Below are positions 17,331 to 26,120 of a stretch of DNA of 64,000 nt, one piece after another. Under the pieces are notes generated by a model. It made no database searches. It was not told the DNA's origin and was given only the letters and a program-made list of their open reading frames with translations. This stretch comes from Lichenicola sp964658455. Lineage in GTDB: Bacteria > Pseudomonadota > Alphaproteobacteria > Acetobacterales > Acetobacteraceae. The DNA is taken from NCBI GenBank assembly GCA_964658455.1, contig CAZZZA010000001.1, positions 15,634-79,633 on the forward strand, read 5' to 3'. Made by a program: the position numbers and the translations under genes. Position 1 is the first letter of the stretch; the number at the start of each line of letters is the position of its first letter.

Positions 17331-18380
17331 GTGATCAGCGATTCCGATATCGTCAACGGCTACATGTGGCTGCTCGGACGCATCCCGACCGAGGCGGATC
17401 TCGCCGTCTATCGCGCCCGTTTCAGCGACGGCGGCCCTGACGCCGTGCGCAGCTTCCAGTACGAGCTTCTCGCCTCGGAGGAGTTCCGCAACCGGCGCCT
17501 GCTGATGCAGCGCATGCACCATCTCGGCCGCCCGGCTTTGCACCAGGACCGCCTCGCCTTCGTGCATATCGAGAAATGCGGCGGCACCACCCTGCATGCG
17601 ATGCTGTGCGGGCAGTTCGCGCCGGAGCGGATCTGTCCGGAACGCAACGCCTCGCTGGGCGACTGGACCGTCAACGAGCTGGCCGCCTACCAGCTGTTCT
17701 CCGGCCATTTCGACCTCGCCTACTGCCGCTCGATCCCGGGCACGGTGCGGGTGCTGACGATGCTGCGCGAGCCCAAGGCGCGCCTGTTGTCGCTGTACCG
17801 GTTCTGGAAGGCGCACCGGCCGGATCGCGACCGCGACTTCTACGACCTGCTGGTGCTGGCGCGGAGCTGCAGCGCCGAGGCGTTCTTCGCCCATCCGCGC
17901 GTGACCCAGCACCCGGCGCTGCGCGACGGCATGGCCGGGCAACTGACCCGGTCCGACAGCGTCTGGGCGCTGCTGCCGGGTCATCCGATCATCGACGATC
18001 CGGACGGTACGCTGCAGCAGGCCTGGGCGGCGTTGGAAGCCATGGCCGCGTTCGGCATCCTGGAGGCGTTCGAGCAGAGCCGGCGGCTGTTCAACCACCG
18101 GCTCGGCCTCGCCCTGACGCCGATCGCGCCGCGCCAGGTGCTGTCGGACCTGGTGCGCGACAATGCAGAGATGGTGGCGCTCGAGCTCGAGCCGATGACG
18201 CCGCGGCTCGACGCGCTGCTCGATGCGATGACGCCGATCGACCGGCCGCTCTATGCCCGGGCGCGTGCCCTGTTCGAGCGGCGGGTCGCAGAGATGGACG
18301 CGCCGGAACCGGTGGCCCGGCGCCGGCTCATGCCGAGCCGGGCGAGCCTTCCAGGGTCACGCCGTTGGCGCGGGCGATGA
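17331..18380 (+). CDS. Sulfotransferase-family protein with N-terminal DUF4214-like segment
   Basis: A 349-aa protein. The PAPS-binding P-loop-like motif FVHIEKCGGTTLH (residues 78-89) and the later MLREPKARLLSLYRFW (the 3'-phosphate-binding region) place it in the Sulfotransfer_2 group, which often modifies surface polysaccharide. The first 55 residues (MWLLGRIPTEADLAVYR) resemble the DUF4214/linker-type repeat seen in secreted or polysaccharide-related proteins. The GTG start at 17331 has GGGAGGA upstream. Its last 53 bp overlap the end of the convergent oxidoreductase gene. Confidence 0.72.
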   Translation: MISDSDIVNGYMWLLGRIPTEADLAVYRARFSDGGPDAVRSFQYELLASEEFRNRRLLMQRMHHLGRPALHQDRLAFVHIEKCGGTTLHAMLCGQFAPERICPERNASLGDWTVNELAAYQLFSGHFDLAYCRSIPGTVRVLTMLREPKARLLSLYRFWKAHRPDRDRDFYDLLVLARSCSAEAFFAHPRVTQHPALRDGMAGQLTRSDSVWALLPGHPIIDDPDGTLQQAWAALEAMAAFGILEAFEQSRRLFNHRLGLALTPIAPRQVLSDLVRDNAEMVALELEPMTPRLDALLDAMTPIDRPLYARARALFERRVAEMDAPEPVARRRLMPSRASLPGSRRWRGR

Positions 18381-19236
18381 TGTCGGACAGGGTCGGCACG
18401 TAGCCCTCGCCATGGCCGAGCCCGACCGCCAGGGCGAAGCTGTTGCGCACCGAGGCGCCGACCGGGTTGGCGGTGGCCGACGCGTTGGCGTAGCCGGCGA
18501 GATAGGTGAGGTCCTTGAGCGCGTTCGACAGCGTGAATTTGTGCGCCTCCGGATTGCCGCCGACCACATACTCGAAGAAGGTCTGGAAGAACGGGCAGTC
18601 CATCCGGCCGCCGCCGATCACCGCGTGGAACACGCCGGGGGAGACCCCGGCCTTGGCGCCCAGCGTCAGCGCTTCGGCATAGAGCGCCGCATAGCCCAGC
18701 GAGACGAAGTTGTTCAGCAGCTTCATCATGTGGCCGCTGCCGGTCGGGCCGGTCTCGACGATGCGGCCTGCGAACGCCTCGAGCACCGGCCGCGCGCGGG
18801 CGACGTCCGCCGCCGCGCCGCCGACCATCACATCGAGCGTGCCGGCCCAGGCTTCCTTCGGCGTGCGGCTGAGCGGCGCGTCGATCAGGGTGATGCCCTT
18901 GGCCGCCAGCTCGTCGGCCAGCGCCCTGGTCACCGCCGGCTCGGAGGTCGAGCAGTCGATCACCAGCAGGTCGCGGCCGCAGGCGCCGAGCCCGTCCGGC
19001 CCTTCCACCAGGGCGCGCACCTGCGGGCTGCCGGTGACGCACAGCACGACGATGTCGCTGGCCTCGCCCAGGGCGCGGGCGCTGATCGCCTCGGTGGCGC
19101 CGCGGCCGATCAGGTCGTCGATCGCCTCGCGCTTGCGGTGCGCCAGCACCGTCAGCGGGAAGCCTTTCTCGAGCAGGTTCTTGGCCATGCCATGGCCCAT
19201 GAGACCGAGGCCCGCGAAACCGATTCTTGCCGTCAT
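18328..19236 (-). CDS. 3-hydroxyisobutyrate dehydrogenase-family NAD(P)-dependent oxidoreductase
   Basis: A 302-aa beta-hydroxyacid dehydrogenase. The Rossmann motif GFAGLGLMGHGMA starts at residue 6. The substrate loop is DAPLSRTPKEAWAGTL, where SRTP replaces the usual SGG. The catalytic Lys lies in GSGHMMKLLNNFVSLGY. The SRT variation resembles sulfolactaldehyde reductase (YihU)-like members more than classical MmsB, so the substrate may carry another acidic group. ATG 19236 has AAAGGA upstream. It lies 10 bp behind the LacI-family gene and probably belongs to the same sugar-acid regulon. Confidence 0.8.
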   Translation of the reverse strand: MTARIGFAGLGLMGHGMAKNLLEKGFPLTVLAHRKREAIDDLIGRGATEAISARALGEASDIVVLCVTGSPQVRALVEGPDGLGACGRDLLVIDCSTSEPAVTRALADELAAKGITLIDAPLSRTPKEAWAGTLDVMVGGAAADVARARPVLEAFAGRIVETGPTGSGHMMKLLNNFVSLGYAALYAEALTLGAKAGVSPGVFHAVIGGGRMDCPFFQTFFEYVVGGNPEAHKFTLSNALKDLTYLAGYANASATANPVGASVRNSFALAVGLGHGEGYVPTLSDIIARANGVTLEGSPGSA

Positions 19237-19246
19237 GATCGTCCTT

Positions 19247-20347
19247 TCAGGTGCTTTCGCGAACCGCCAGCCTGCAGCCGACATCGACGCGGGAGGGGCC
19301 GTGGGCGGCGCCGGTGATGCGGGCGAGCAGTTTCGCCGCGGCGATGGCGCCGATATCGAGACGCGGCGAGACGATGCTCGTCAGCGACGGGCGGGTCAGC
19401 GCGCCGATATCGAGGCCGTTGAACCCGGCGATGGCGATCCGCCCCGGCACCGCGATGCCGTCGCGTGCCGCGCGCAGCAGCGCGCCGACCGCGAGATCGT
19501 CGTTGGCGAAGAACAGCGCGTCCAGTTCCGGCGCCTGCCGCAGGACCAGATGCAGCTGCTCGCCGCCGCGCTCCGGGCTCGACGGCGCGTCGTAGGTGAA
19601 GGGCGGCCGGCGCGGCAGCCCGGCATCGGCGAGCGCGCGGTCGAGGCCGCGGAAGCGTTGCATGGCGCGGTAGTCCGCCTCCAGCCTGCCGCCGACGAAA
19701 CCGATGCGCCGGTAGCCGCGCGCGATCAGGTGCCGTCCCATCATCATGCCGGCTTTGACATGCGACAAGCCGACATTCATGTCGATCGGCCGCGCGCCGA
19801 GTTCCATCACCTCCACCACCGGCCGGCCGCAGCCGCGCAGCAGCGCCGTGGTGCGCTCGGCATGCCGCATGCCGGCGACGATGATGCCGGCCGGCGACCA
19901 GCCGAGCAGGGTCGAGACCAGTTCGGTCTCGCGCGCCAGGTCGTACTGGGTGTTGCCCAGCAGCAGCTGGTAGCCGGCATCCTCCAGCACGGTCTGGATG
20001 CCCTGCACCACCTCGATGAACACGGCGTTGGCCAGCGACGGCACGATCACCAGCACCACCCGGCTTTCCGCCGAGGCCAGCATGCCGGCGAAGCGGTTCG
20101 GCACGTAGCCGAGTGCCGCGACCGCATCGTCGATCAACACCCGCAAGGCCGCCGAGACGCTCTCCGGCGCGTTCAGCGCGCGCGACACGGTGATCGGCGC
20201 GACGCCGGCCCGCTCGGCCACGTCCTTGAGCGTGACGGCGCTGGTCCTGGCGCGCCGCCGCACGCCCGGACCCGGGCCCTGATCCGGCCCCGCCGCGGGC
20301 CCTGCGGCCGGACGCTTGATGGTGTGCGCGCTCATCCGCGCCGACAC
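19247..20347 (-). CDS. LacI-family transcriptional regulator
   Basis: A 366-aa repressor-type protein with a helix-turn-helix (VTLKDVAERAGVAPITVSRA, residues 38-57) and a periplasmic-binding-protein-like effector domain (VVLVIVPSLANAVFIEVVQGI onward). The first 35 residues are an unusual Arg/Pro/Gly-rich extension ahead of the HTH. The longest frame uses a GTG at 20347; ATG 20335 (MSAHTIK) is equally plausible. It is divergent from the ABC transporter operon with a LacI-type operator between them, so it probably senses the transported compound or an intermediate. Confidence 0.88.
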   Translation of the reverse strand: MSARMSAHTIKRPAAGPAAGPDQGPGPGVRRRARTSAVTLKDVAERAGVAPITVSRALNAPESVSAALRVLIDDAVAALGYVPNRFAGMLASAESRVVLVIVPSLANAVFIEVVQGIQTVLEDAGYQLLLGNTQYDLARETELVSTLLGWSPAGIIVAGMRHAERTTALLRGCGRPVVEVMELGARPIDMNVGLSHVKAGMMMGRHLIARGYRRIGFVGGRLEADYRAMQRFRGLDRALADAGLPRRPPFTYDAPSSPERGGEQLHLVLRQAPELDALFFANDDLAVGALLRAARDGIAVPGRIAIAGFNGLDIGALTRPSLTSIVSPRLDIGAIAAAKLLARITGAAHGPSRVDVGCRLAVREST

Positions 20348-20402
20348 TAGCCCCAGGAACGCCCGGTCGCCAAACCACCGGTCGACGCGCGGCGACGATT
20401 GA

Positions 20403-20416
20403 TGGTTGCGCTACCA
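20403..20416. promoter_or_regulatory. LacI-family operator in the divergent promoter region
   Basis: TGGTTGCGCTACCA is a 14-bp palindrome centred on GCGC with a single mismatched pair. It closely matches the TGGTAGCGCTACCA-type sites bound by LacI-family regulators. It lies 55 bp from the regulator's start and 102 bp before the transporter ATPase start, suited to controlling both directions. No convincing -35/-10 pair could be picked. Confidence 0.65.
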
Positions 20417-20518
20417 AAATCCAAGGTCTAGGGTCTGCCGGCAATCGGGTGGCACGCATCGCCCGTGCTGTGAACGGCAACGAGCCGCAGGGATGAGGAA
20501 GTTCGGGAGCATGGCAGG

Positions 20519-22075
20519 ATGTCCGCGCCGCTAGCGCCAGGCCTTCGCAAAGGTGTCTATCGTGCCGTCGATGTCACCAAGAGCTATGGCCCGGTCTCGG
20601 TGCTGCGCGGCGTCGGCGTCACGCTCGAGCCCGGCCGCGTGCATACCATGATGGGCGAGAACGGCGCCGGCAAATCCACCCTGTTCAAGGTGATGGCCGG
20701 TCTCGTGCGTCCGAACGGCGGCAGGCTGGAACTCGATGCCGAGACGGTCTCGTTCGGCTCGCCGCACGAGGCGCATGCACGCGGGATCTATCTGGTGCCG
20801 CAGGAGCCGGCGCTGATGCCCGAACTAAGCGTGGCCGAGACCATGTTCGTCGGCCAGCTGCCGGTCACCGGCGGCCTGCTCGGGCGGATCGACTGGCGGG
20901 GGATGCGCAGCCGCGCACGCGAGGCGCTCGACACGCTCAGCCTGGATATCGATGTCGGAGCGCTGAGCCGCAGCCTGTCGATCGCGCAGCAGCAGCAGAT
21001 CGAGTGCGCCAAGGCGCTGCTGCGCGGCTGCCGGGTGATCCTGTTCGACGAGCCGACCTCGCCGCTGACCACGCACGAGGTCGAGCATCTGTTCTCGACC
21101 ATGCGCCGCCTGCGCGACCAGGGCTACACGCTCGCCTTCATCAGCCACCGCATGGACGAGGTGCTGGAGATATCGGACGACATCAGCGTGCTTCGCGACG
21201 GGATGCTGGTCGACAGCGTGCAGCGGCCGGCGTTCGACCGCACCCGGCTGCTGTCGCAGATGGTCGGACGCGAGATGCGCACGATCCCGCGCCGCGCCTC
21301 GAGCTGTGCCACGGACGAGGCGGCGCTGGTGGTGCGCGACCTCGCGCACTCCACCCGCTTCGCCGGTGTCAGCTTCACCCTGCATCGCGGCGAGGTGCTG
21401 GGGCTGGCGGGACTGGTCGGCGCCGGCCGCACCGAGATCGCCGAGACGATCTTCGGCCTGCGACGCCGCGACCATGGCAGCGTGGTGCTGTCGGGCACGG
21501 ACATCTCGGCATGGCAGACCCATGCGATCATCGCCAAGGGGCTGGTCTATGCGCCGGAGGATCGCGCCCATCACGGCGCGGTGCTGCCGATGACGATCGC
21601 CCAGAACGTGACGTCGGGGCTGATCGCGCGCGTGCGCAGCCGTCTCGGTCTGATGGATCATGCCGACGAGGACAGGATCGGCGCCGAGACCGTGCGACGC
21701 TACCGGGTGCGGTGCGCCGGCACCGACCAGACGCTGCGCGAACTCTCGGGCGGCAACCAGCAGAAAGTGGTGTTCGGCAAATGGATGGGGCTGTCGCCGA
21801 GCGTCGCGATCCTCGACGAGCCGACCCGCGGCGTCGATGTCGGCGCCAAGGACGAGATCTACGCGCTGATCGAGGAGCTGGCGCGCGAGGGCATGGCGAT
21901 CCTGGTGATCTCGTCGGAAATGGAGGAGCTGGTCCGGCTCTGCGACAGGATCCTGTCGGTCTACGAAGGCAGGATCGTCGCCGAACTGCAGGGCGACGCG
22001 ATCACCCCGGAGCGCGTCGGGCGTTCCTATCTCGGCCACGCGGATGCCGGTAGTGGCGTCGGGGCGGCGGCGTGA
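20519..22075 (+). CDS. Sugar-type ABC transporter ATP-binding protein (RbsA-like, duplicated ATPase)
   Basis: A 518-aa tandem ATPase typical of CUT2 carbohydrate importers. Domain 1 has Walker A GENGAGKST (residues 46-54) and signature LSIAQQQQIECAKALL. Domain 2 has the degenerate P-loop GLVGAGRTE (near residue 300) and the intact signature LSGGNQQKVVFGKW (from residue 409), as is normal for RbsA-type proteins. GGGAG precedes the ATG. The stop overlaps the first permease start (GTGA). It energises import of the compound catabolised downstream. Confidence 0.93.
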   Translation: MSAPLAPGLRKGVYRAVDVTKSYGPVSVLRGVGVTLEPGRVHTMMGENGAGKSTLFKVMAGLVRPNGGRLELDAETVSFGSPHEAHARGIYLVPQEPALMPELSVAETMFVGQLPVTGGLLGRIDWRGMRSRAREALDTLSLDIDVGALSRSLSIAQQQQIECAKALLRGCRVILFDEPTSPLTTHEVEHLFSTMRRLRDQGYTLAFISHRMDEVLEISDDISVLRDGMLVDSVQRPAFDRTRLLSQMVGREMRTIPRRASSCATDEAALVVRDLAHSTRFAGVSFTLHRGEVLGLAGLVGAGRTEIAETIFGLRRRDHGSVVLSGTDISAWQTHAIIAKGLVYAPEDRAHHGAVLPMTIAQNVTSGLIARVRSRLGLMDHADEDRIGAETVRRYRVRCAGTDQTLRELSGGNQQKVVFGKWMGLSPSVAILDEPTRGVDVGAKDEIYALIEELAREGMAILVISSEMEELVRLCDRILSVYEGRIVAELQGDAITPERVGRSYLGHADAGSGVGAAA

Positions 22076-23064
22076 GCGGGGCGGTCGCGGTGCCACAGCG
22101 GGCCACGGCGCCGAGGGCCCGCGCCGGTGCCGCGCGGCGCGATCCGCGCGCGATCGTGCTGATCGGGGTGACCATCCTCACCATCCTGCTGGTGGGCCTG
22201 TTCGACCACGGCTTCATGGCGCCGCAGAACCTGCGCTTCATGGTGCTGAACTGCGTGGTGCTGTCGCTGCTGGCGCTGGGCCAGACCCTGGTGATCGCCA
22301 CGCGCGGCATCGATCTGTCGGTGGCGCCGGTGCTGGGGCTGAGCGCCATGGTGACCGGGCTGATGGCGCAGACCGGCGGATTGCCGCTGGCGGCAGCGTT
22401 CGCCCTGGCGCTGGCGATCGGGCTCGTGCTCGGCACGCTGAACGGGCTGCTGGTGGCCCGGCTGGCGATTCCGCCGATCATCACCACGCTCGGCACCTAC
22501 AGCCTCTATAGCGGCCTGATCTTCCTGTATTCGGACGGCACCCAGGTGACGTCGGTGCCCGCCAGCTACGCGACGCTGGGCAACGGCATCGTGCTCGGCC
22601 TGGTGCCGATCCCGGTGCTGGTGCTGCTCGCGGTGCTGGCGGTGATCTGGTTCGTGATCGGCCACAGCCGGTTCGGCCGCGCGGTGCTGGCGATCGGCAA
22701 CAACCAGGCCGCCTCCTACAATGCCGGCATCCCGGTGACCGCGACCCAGGTCGGCGCCTATGCGGTGAGCGGCGTGCTGGCAGCACTCGCCGGGCTGATG
22801 TTCGTCTCCTATACCGGCTCGGCCACCGTCACCACCGGCACCGGCGACCATATGGAGCTGCAGTCGATCGCGGTGGCGCTGATCGGCGGCACCGCGATCT
22901 CCGGCGGCCGCGGGCCGGTGATCGGCAGCGTGCTGGGCGCGCTGTTCCTGAGCGTGGTGCTGACCGCCCTGGTGTTCGTGCACGTGCCGCCGATCTGGTA
23001 CTCCGCAGGCGAGGGCTTGATGATCCTGGTGGCGGTCACCGCCGGCTCCAGGCGGGCGTCATGA
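22072..23064 (+). CDS. ABC transporter permease 1 (RbsC-like)
   Basis: A 330-aa inner-membrane permease of the BPD_transp_2 family with about ten hydrophobic segments. The family motif TRGIDLSVAPVLGLSAM and the C-terminal AISGGRGPVIGSVLGALFLS coupling region are present. The 30-residue Ala/Arg-rich cytoplasmic N-terminus precedes the first helix (IVLIGVTILTILLVG). GTG start in a GTGA overlap with the ATPase gene; ATGA overlap with permease 2. Confidence 0.92.
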   Translation: MSGAVAVPQRATAPRARAGAARRDPRAIVLIGVTILTILLVGLFDHGFMAPQNLRFMVLNCVVLSLLALGQTLVIATRGIDLSVAPVLGLSAMVTGLMAQTGGLPLAAAFALALAIGLVLGTLNGLLVARLAIPPIITTLGTYSLYSGLIFLYSDGTQVTSVPASYATLGNGIVLGLVPIPVLVLLAVLAVIWFVIGHSRFGRAVLAIGNNQAASYNAGIPVTATQVGAYAVSGVLAALAGLMFVSYTGSATVTTGTGDHMELQSIAVALIGGTAISGGRGPVIGSVLGALFLSVVLTALVFVHVPPIWYSAGEGLMILVAVTAGSRRAS

Positions 23065-24113
23065 ACAATCCGTCGCGCCTGGTCGCCAACCGCGTCACCG
23101 CGCGCCGCGCCGGAACCCGCCGGCTGCCGCTCGGCAACTGGGAACGCACCCTGCTGCTGCTGCTGCTGGCGCTGACGATCGGGCTGATCGCCGGCGTGCC
23201 GGGATTCTATCCAGGATTCGCCGGCTTCCTGGCGCTGAGCGAGAACTTCCTGCCGTTCGGGTTCGTCGCCCTCGGCCTGACCACGGTGATCCTGACCGGC
23301 GGCATCGACCTGTCGGTCGGCGCGATCGCCGGGCTGGCGGCGATCATCATGGCCTCGCTCTGGAGCGGCCTGCACCTCTCGATCTGGATCGCGGCGCTGG
23401 CCGGGCTGGTCGCCGGCGGCCTGCTCGGGCTGGTGAACGGGCTGGTCATCACCCGCCTGCGCACCGAGCCGCTGATCGCCACCCTGGCGACCAGCTTCAT
23501 CTACGGCAGCGTCGGCGTGGCGATCGCCGGCGACACGCCGCCATCGGGCTTCCCCGACGCCTTCAACCGGGTCGGCACCGGCGCGATCGGCTGGCTGCCG
23601 GTGCAGATCATCCTGTTCGCGGCGCTGGCAGGTTTATTCTCGCTGCTGATCGGCCGCTCGACGTTCGGCCGCAAGGTGGTGATGATCGGCTACAACAGCG
23701 ACGCCGCGCGCTATTCCGGCATCCGGGTGCGGCAGATCCTGACCATCGCCTACGTGATCAGCGGCCTGATGGCGGCGCTGGCCGGGATCGTGCTGGCCGC
23801 CTACTACAGCGCGGTGCGGCCGGACATGGGCGACCTGCTGCTGCTCAGCACCATCACCACCGTGGTGCTCGGCGGCGTCAGCATCTTCGGCGGCGAAGGC
23901 AGCATCGCCGGCGTGGTGATCGCGGTGCTGCTGCTCGGCATGCTGCGGCAGGGAATGCTGATCGCCGGCTTCTCCGACATGGTCACCACCATGCTGACCG
24001 GCGCGATCCTGCTCGGCGCGATCGCGATGAAGAACCTGTTCGCCGGCCGGGGAACCGGCCTGTCGATGCTGCTGGACCGGTTCCGGCGCGGCAAGACGGC
24101 GTCGGTCGAATGA
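23061..24113 (+). CDS. ABC transporter permease 2 (RbsC-like)
   Basis: A 350-aa paralogue of permease 1. TGGIDLSVGAIAGLAAIIMA and GGVSIFGGEGSIAGVVIAVL mark the BPD_transp_2 fold. Two different permeases imply a heterodimeric channel, as in several CUT2 systems for rhamnose, AI-2 or tetritols. The stop overlaps an ATG at 24110 lying in the frame of the binding-protein gene. Confidence 0.92.
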   Translation: MNNPSRLVANRVTARRAGTRRLPLGNWERTLLLLLLALTIGLIAGVPGFYPGFAGFLALSENFLPFGFVALGLTTVILTGGIDLSVGAIAGLAAIIMASLWSGLHLSIWIAALAGLVAGGLLGLVNGLVITRLRTEPLIATLATSFIYGSVGVAIAGDTPPSGFPDAFNRVGTGAIGWLPVQIILFAALAGLFSLLIGRSTFGRKVVMIGYNSDAARYSGIRVRQILTIAYVISGLMAALAGIVLAAYYSAVRPDMGDLLLLSTITTVVLGGVSIFGGEGSIAGVVIAVLLLGMLRQGMLIAGFSDMVTTMLTGAILLGAIAMKNLFAGRGTGLSMLLDRFRRGKTASVE

Positions 24114-24148
24114 ACCAAGAAACCAACGATGGAAACGGAAATCGTCTC

Positions 24149-25165
24149 ATGAAAATCTCCCATACCGCCCGTCGCTCCGCGCTCGCGGCCGTGCTCGCCA
24201 GCCTGCCGCTGCTGGCCGCCGCCGCCATCCCGGCCCGCGCCGCCGATATCGACACCGCCAAGCGGATCAAGGTGGCGATGGTGCCGAAGCTGGTCGGGCT
24301 GTCCGTGTTCAAGGCCAACCAGCAGGGCGCGATCGCGGCGTCGAAGGCGCTCAACATCGATTTCCTCTATACCGGCCCGGTGACGGCTTCGGCGCAGGGC
24401 CAGGTCGACGTGTTCAACAGCCTGATCGCGCGCCGCTTCGACGTGATCACCACCACCTCCAACAACCCCACCCAACTGGCGCCGGCGCTGCGCCGCGCCC
24501 GCAAGGCGGGGATCAAGGTGGTGTCGTACGACAGCGACGTCGCCGCCGACGCGCGCGACTTCTTCGTGCAGAACACCGACTACGCCGAGTTCGGCAAGGC
24601 GCTGGTCGAGTCCGTCGCAAAGTATGCCGGCCCAAAGGCCAAGATCGCGATCCTGTCCTCGACCCCGGACGCCACGATCCAGAATGAGTGGATCAAGGCG
24701 CTGACCGCCTACATGACGTCGACCTATCCGGACATGAAGATCGTCACCACCCAGTACGGCCAGTCCAGCCCGTCGCAGTCGCTGACCGCCGGCCTGAACA
24801 TCCTGCAGGCCAATCCGGATGTGACCGGGATCATCGCCCCCGACGGCGCGGCCGAGGTCGGCGCCGCGGCCGCGGTCGAGAAACTCGGCAAGACCGGGCA
24901 TGTGTTCGTGACCGGCTGCAGCGATCCGGATTCGATCCGGCAGTATGTGAAGTCCGGGATCATCAAGGCGAGCCCGCTATGGGACGAAGTCAAGGAAGGC
25001 GCGCTGGTGATGTATGTCGCCAGGCTGGCCGCGAACAACGCGATCCAGCCGAACGGCAGCTTCACCGCCGGCGACCTGGGCGATTTCACCGCCAAGGATG
25101 GCGTGATCGTGTTCAGCAAGCCGTTGGTGTTCGATGCCTCGAACATCGACCAGTACAAATTCTGA
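24149..25165 (+). CDS. Periplasmic sugar-binding protein of the ABC importer
   Basis: A 338-aa type-1 periplasmic binding protein. ATG 24149 is chosen because it gives a clean signal peptide (MKISHTARRSALAAV, cleavage near ARA-AD). ATG 24110, overlapping the previous stop, would put a polar 13-residue leader in front. The mature domain shows VAMVPKLVGLSVFKANQQGA, KVVSYDSDV and FVTGCSDPDSI, which are RbsB/RhaS/LsrB-like landmarks. The ligand is not readable from sequence; context suggests a tetrose, tetritol or sugar acid. Confidence 0.9.
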   Translation: MKISHTARRSALAAVLASLPLLAAAAIPARAADIDTAKRIKVAMVPKLVGLSVFKANQQGAIAASKALNIDFLYTGPVTASAQGQVDVFNSLIARRFDVITTTSNNPTQLAPALRRARKAGIKVVSYDSDVAADARDFFVQNTDYAEFGKALVESVAKYAGPKAKIAILSSTPDATIQNEWIKALTAYMTSTYPDMKIVTTQYGQSSPSQSLTAGLNILQANPDVTGIIAPDGAAEVGAAAAVEKLGKTGHVFVTGCSDPDSIRQYVKSGIIKASPLWDEVKEGALVMYVARLAANNAIQPNGSFTAGDLGDFTAKDGVIVFSKPLVFDASNIDQYKF

Positions 25166-25184
25166 GCCAGAGGGAAATCACCGC

Positions 25185-26075
25185 ATGAAGCGTATCCTGT
25201 TCACCGGCGGTTCCGGCAAGGCCGGCCGCCACGTGGTCCAGTATCTCCTCGATCAGGGCTACCAGGTGTTGAACATCGACACCAAGCCGCTGGACAACCC
25301 GAAGGTACGCACGCTGGTCACCGACATCACCGATGCCGGCCAGCTGTTCAACGCGTTCGCCTCCTATGCCGGGCTGCACGAGTTCGACGAGGATCTGAGC
25401 CCGACGCATTTCGACGCGGTGGTGCATTTCGCGGCGATCCCGCGGATCATGCTGGTGCCCGACAACGAGGTCTATCGCATCAACGTGATGGGCACCTACA
25501 ACGTGCTGGATGCGGCGACCAAGCTCGGCATCAAGAAGGTGATCATCGCCTCCAGCGAGACCACCTACGGGATCGTGTTCGCGCACGGCCATCGCGACCC
25601 GGAATATTTCCCGCTCGACGAGGACTATCCGGTCAAGCCGATGGACAGCTACGCCACCTCCAAGATCTGCAACGAGCGCACCGCGGAGGCGTTCGCGATG
25701 CGCACCGGCACCGACATCTATGCCCTGCGGATCGGCAACGTCATCGAGCCCGACGAATACGCGCTGTTCCCGGGCTGGTTCGCGAAACCCGGTTTCCGCA
25801 AGCGGATCGCCTGGAGCTACATCGACGCGCGCGACCTGGGCGAGATCGTGCGTCTTGGCGTCGAGACCGACGGGCTGGGCTACCAGGTGTTCAACGCGGT
25901 GAACGACAGCTCGTCCTCGGACCTGCCGACCGCGGAGCTGGTGAGGCGCTATTATCCGAACGTGCCGGTGCGTGGCGAGATGGGCGAATTCGAGAGCCTT
26001 CTGTCGAACAGGAAGGCGCGCACCATGCTCGGCTTCAAGGAGAAGCATCGCTGGCGCGACTACGTGAAGAGCTGA
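25185..26075 (+). CDS. NAD-dependent epimerase/dehydratase-family (extended SDR) protein
   Basis: A 296-aa extended SDR. The NAD-binding motif ILFTGGSGKAGRHV is at residues 4-17. The active-site pair is YATSK (Tyr/Lys), with the Ser in ASSETTYG. The family includes uronate dehydrogenases and D-erythronate dehydrogenase (DenD), and oxidation of an aldose or aldonate would fit the neighbouring tetronate pathway. GAGGGA precedes ATG 25185. It lies 19 bp after the binding-protein gene, hence in the same operon. The exact substrate is inference. Confidence 0.8.
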   Translation: MKRILFTGGSGKAGRHVVQYLLDQGYQVLNIDTKPLDNPKVRTLVTDITDAGQLFNAFASYAGLHEFDEDLSPTHFDAVVHFAAIPRIMLVPDNEVYRINVMGTYNVLDAATKLGIKKVIIASSETTYGIVFAHGHRDPEYFPLDEDYPVKPMDSYATSKICNERTAEAFAMRTGTDIYALRIGNVIEPDEYALFPGWFAKPGFRKRIAWSYIDARDLGEIVRLGVETDGLGYQVFNAVNDSSSSDLPTAELVRRYYPNVPVRGEMGEFESLLSNRKARTMLGFKEKHRWRDYVKS

Positions 26076-26120
26076 ACCGGTCCCGACCGGCCAGTACGGC
26101 GCATGGGAGACATAGCGATC

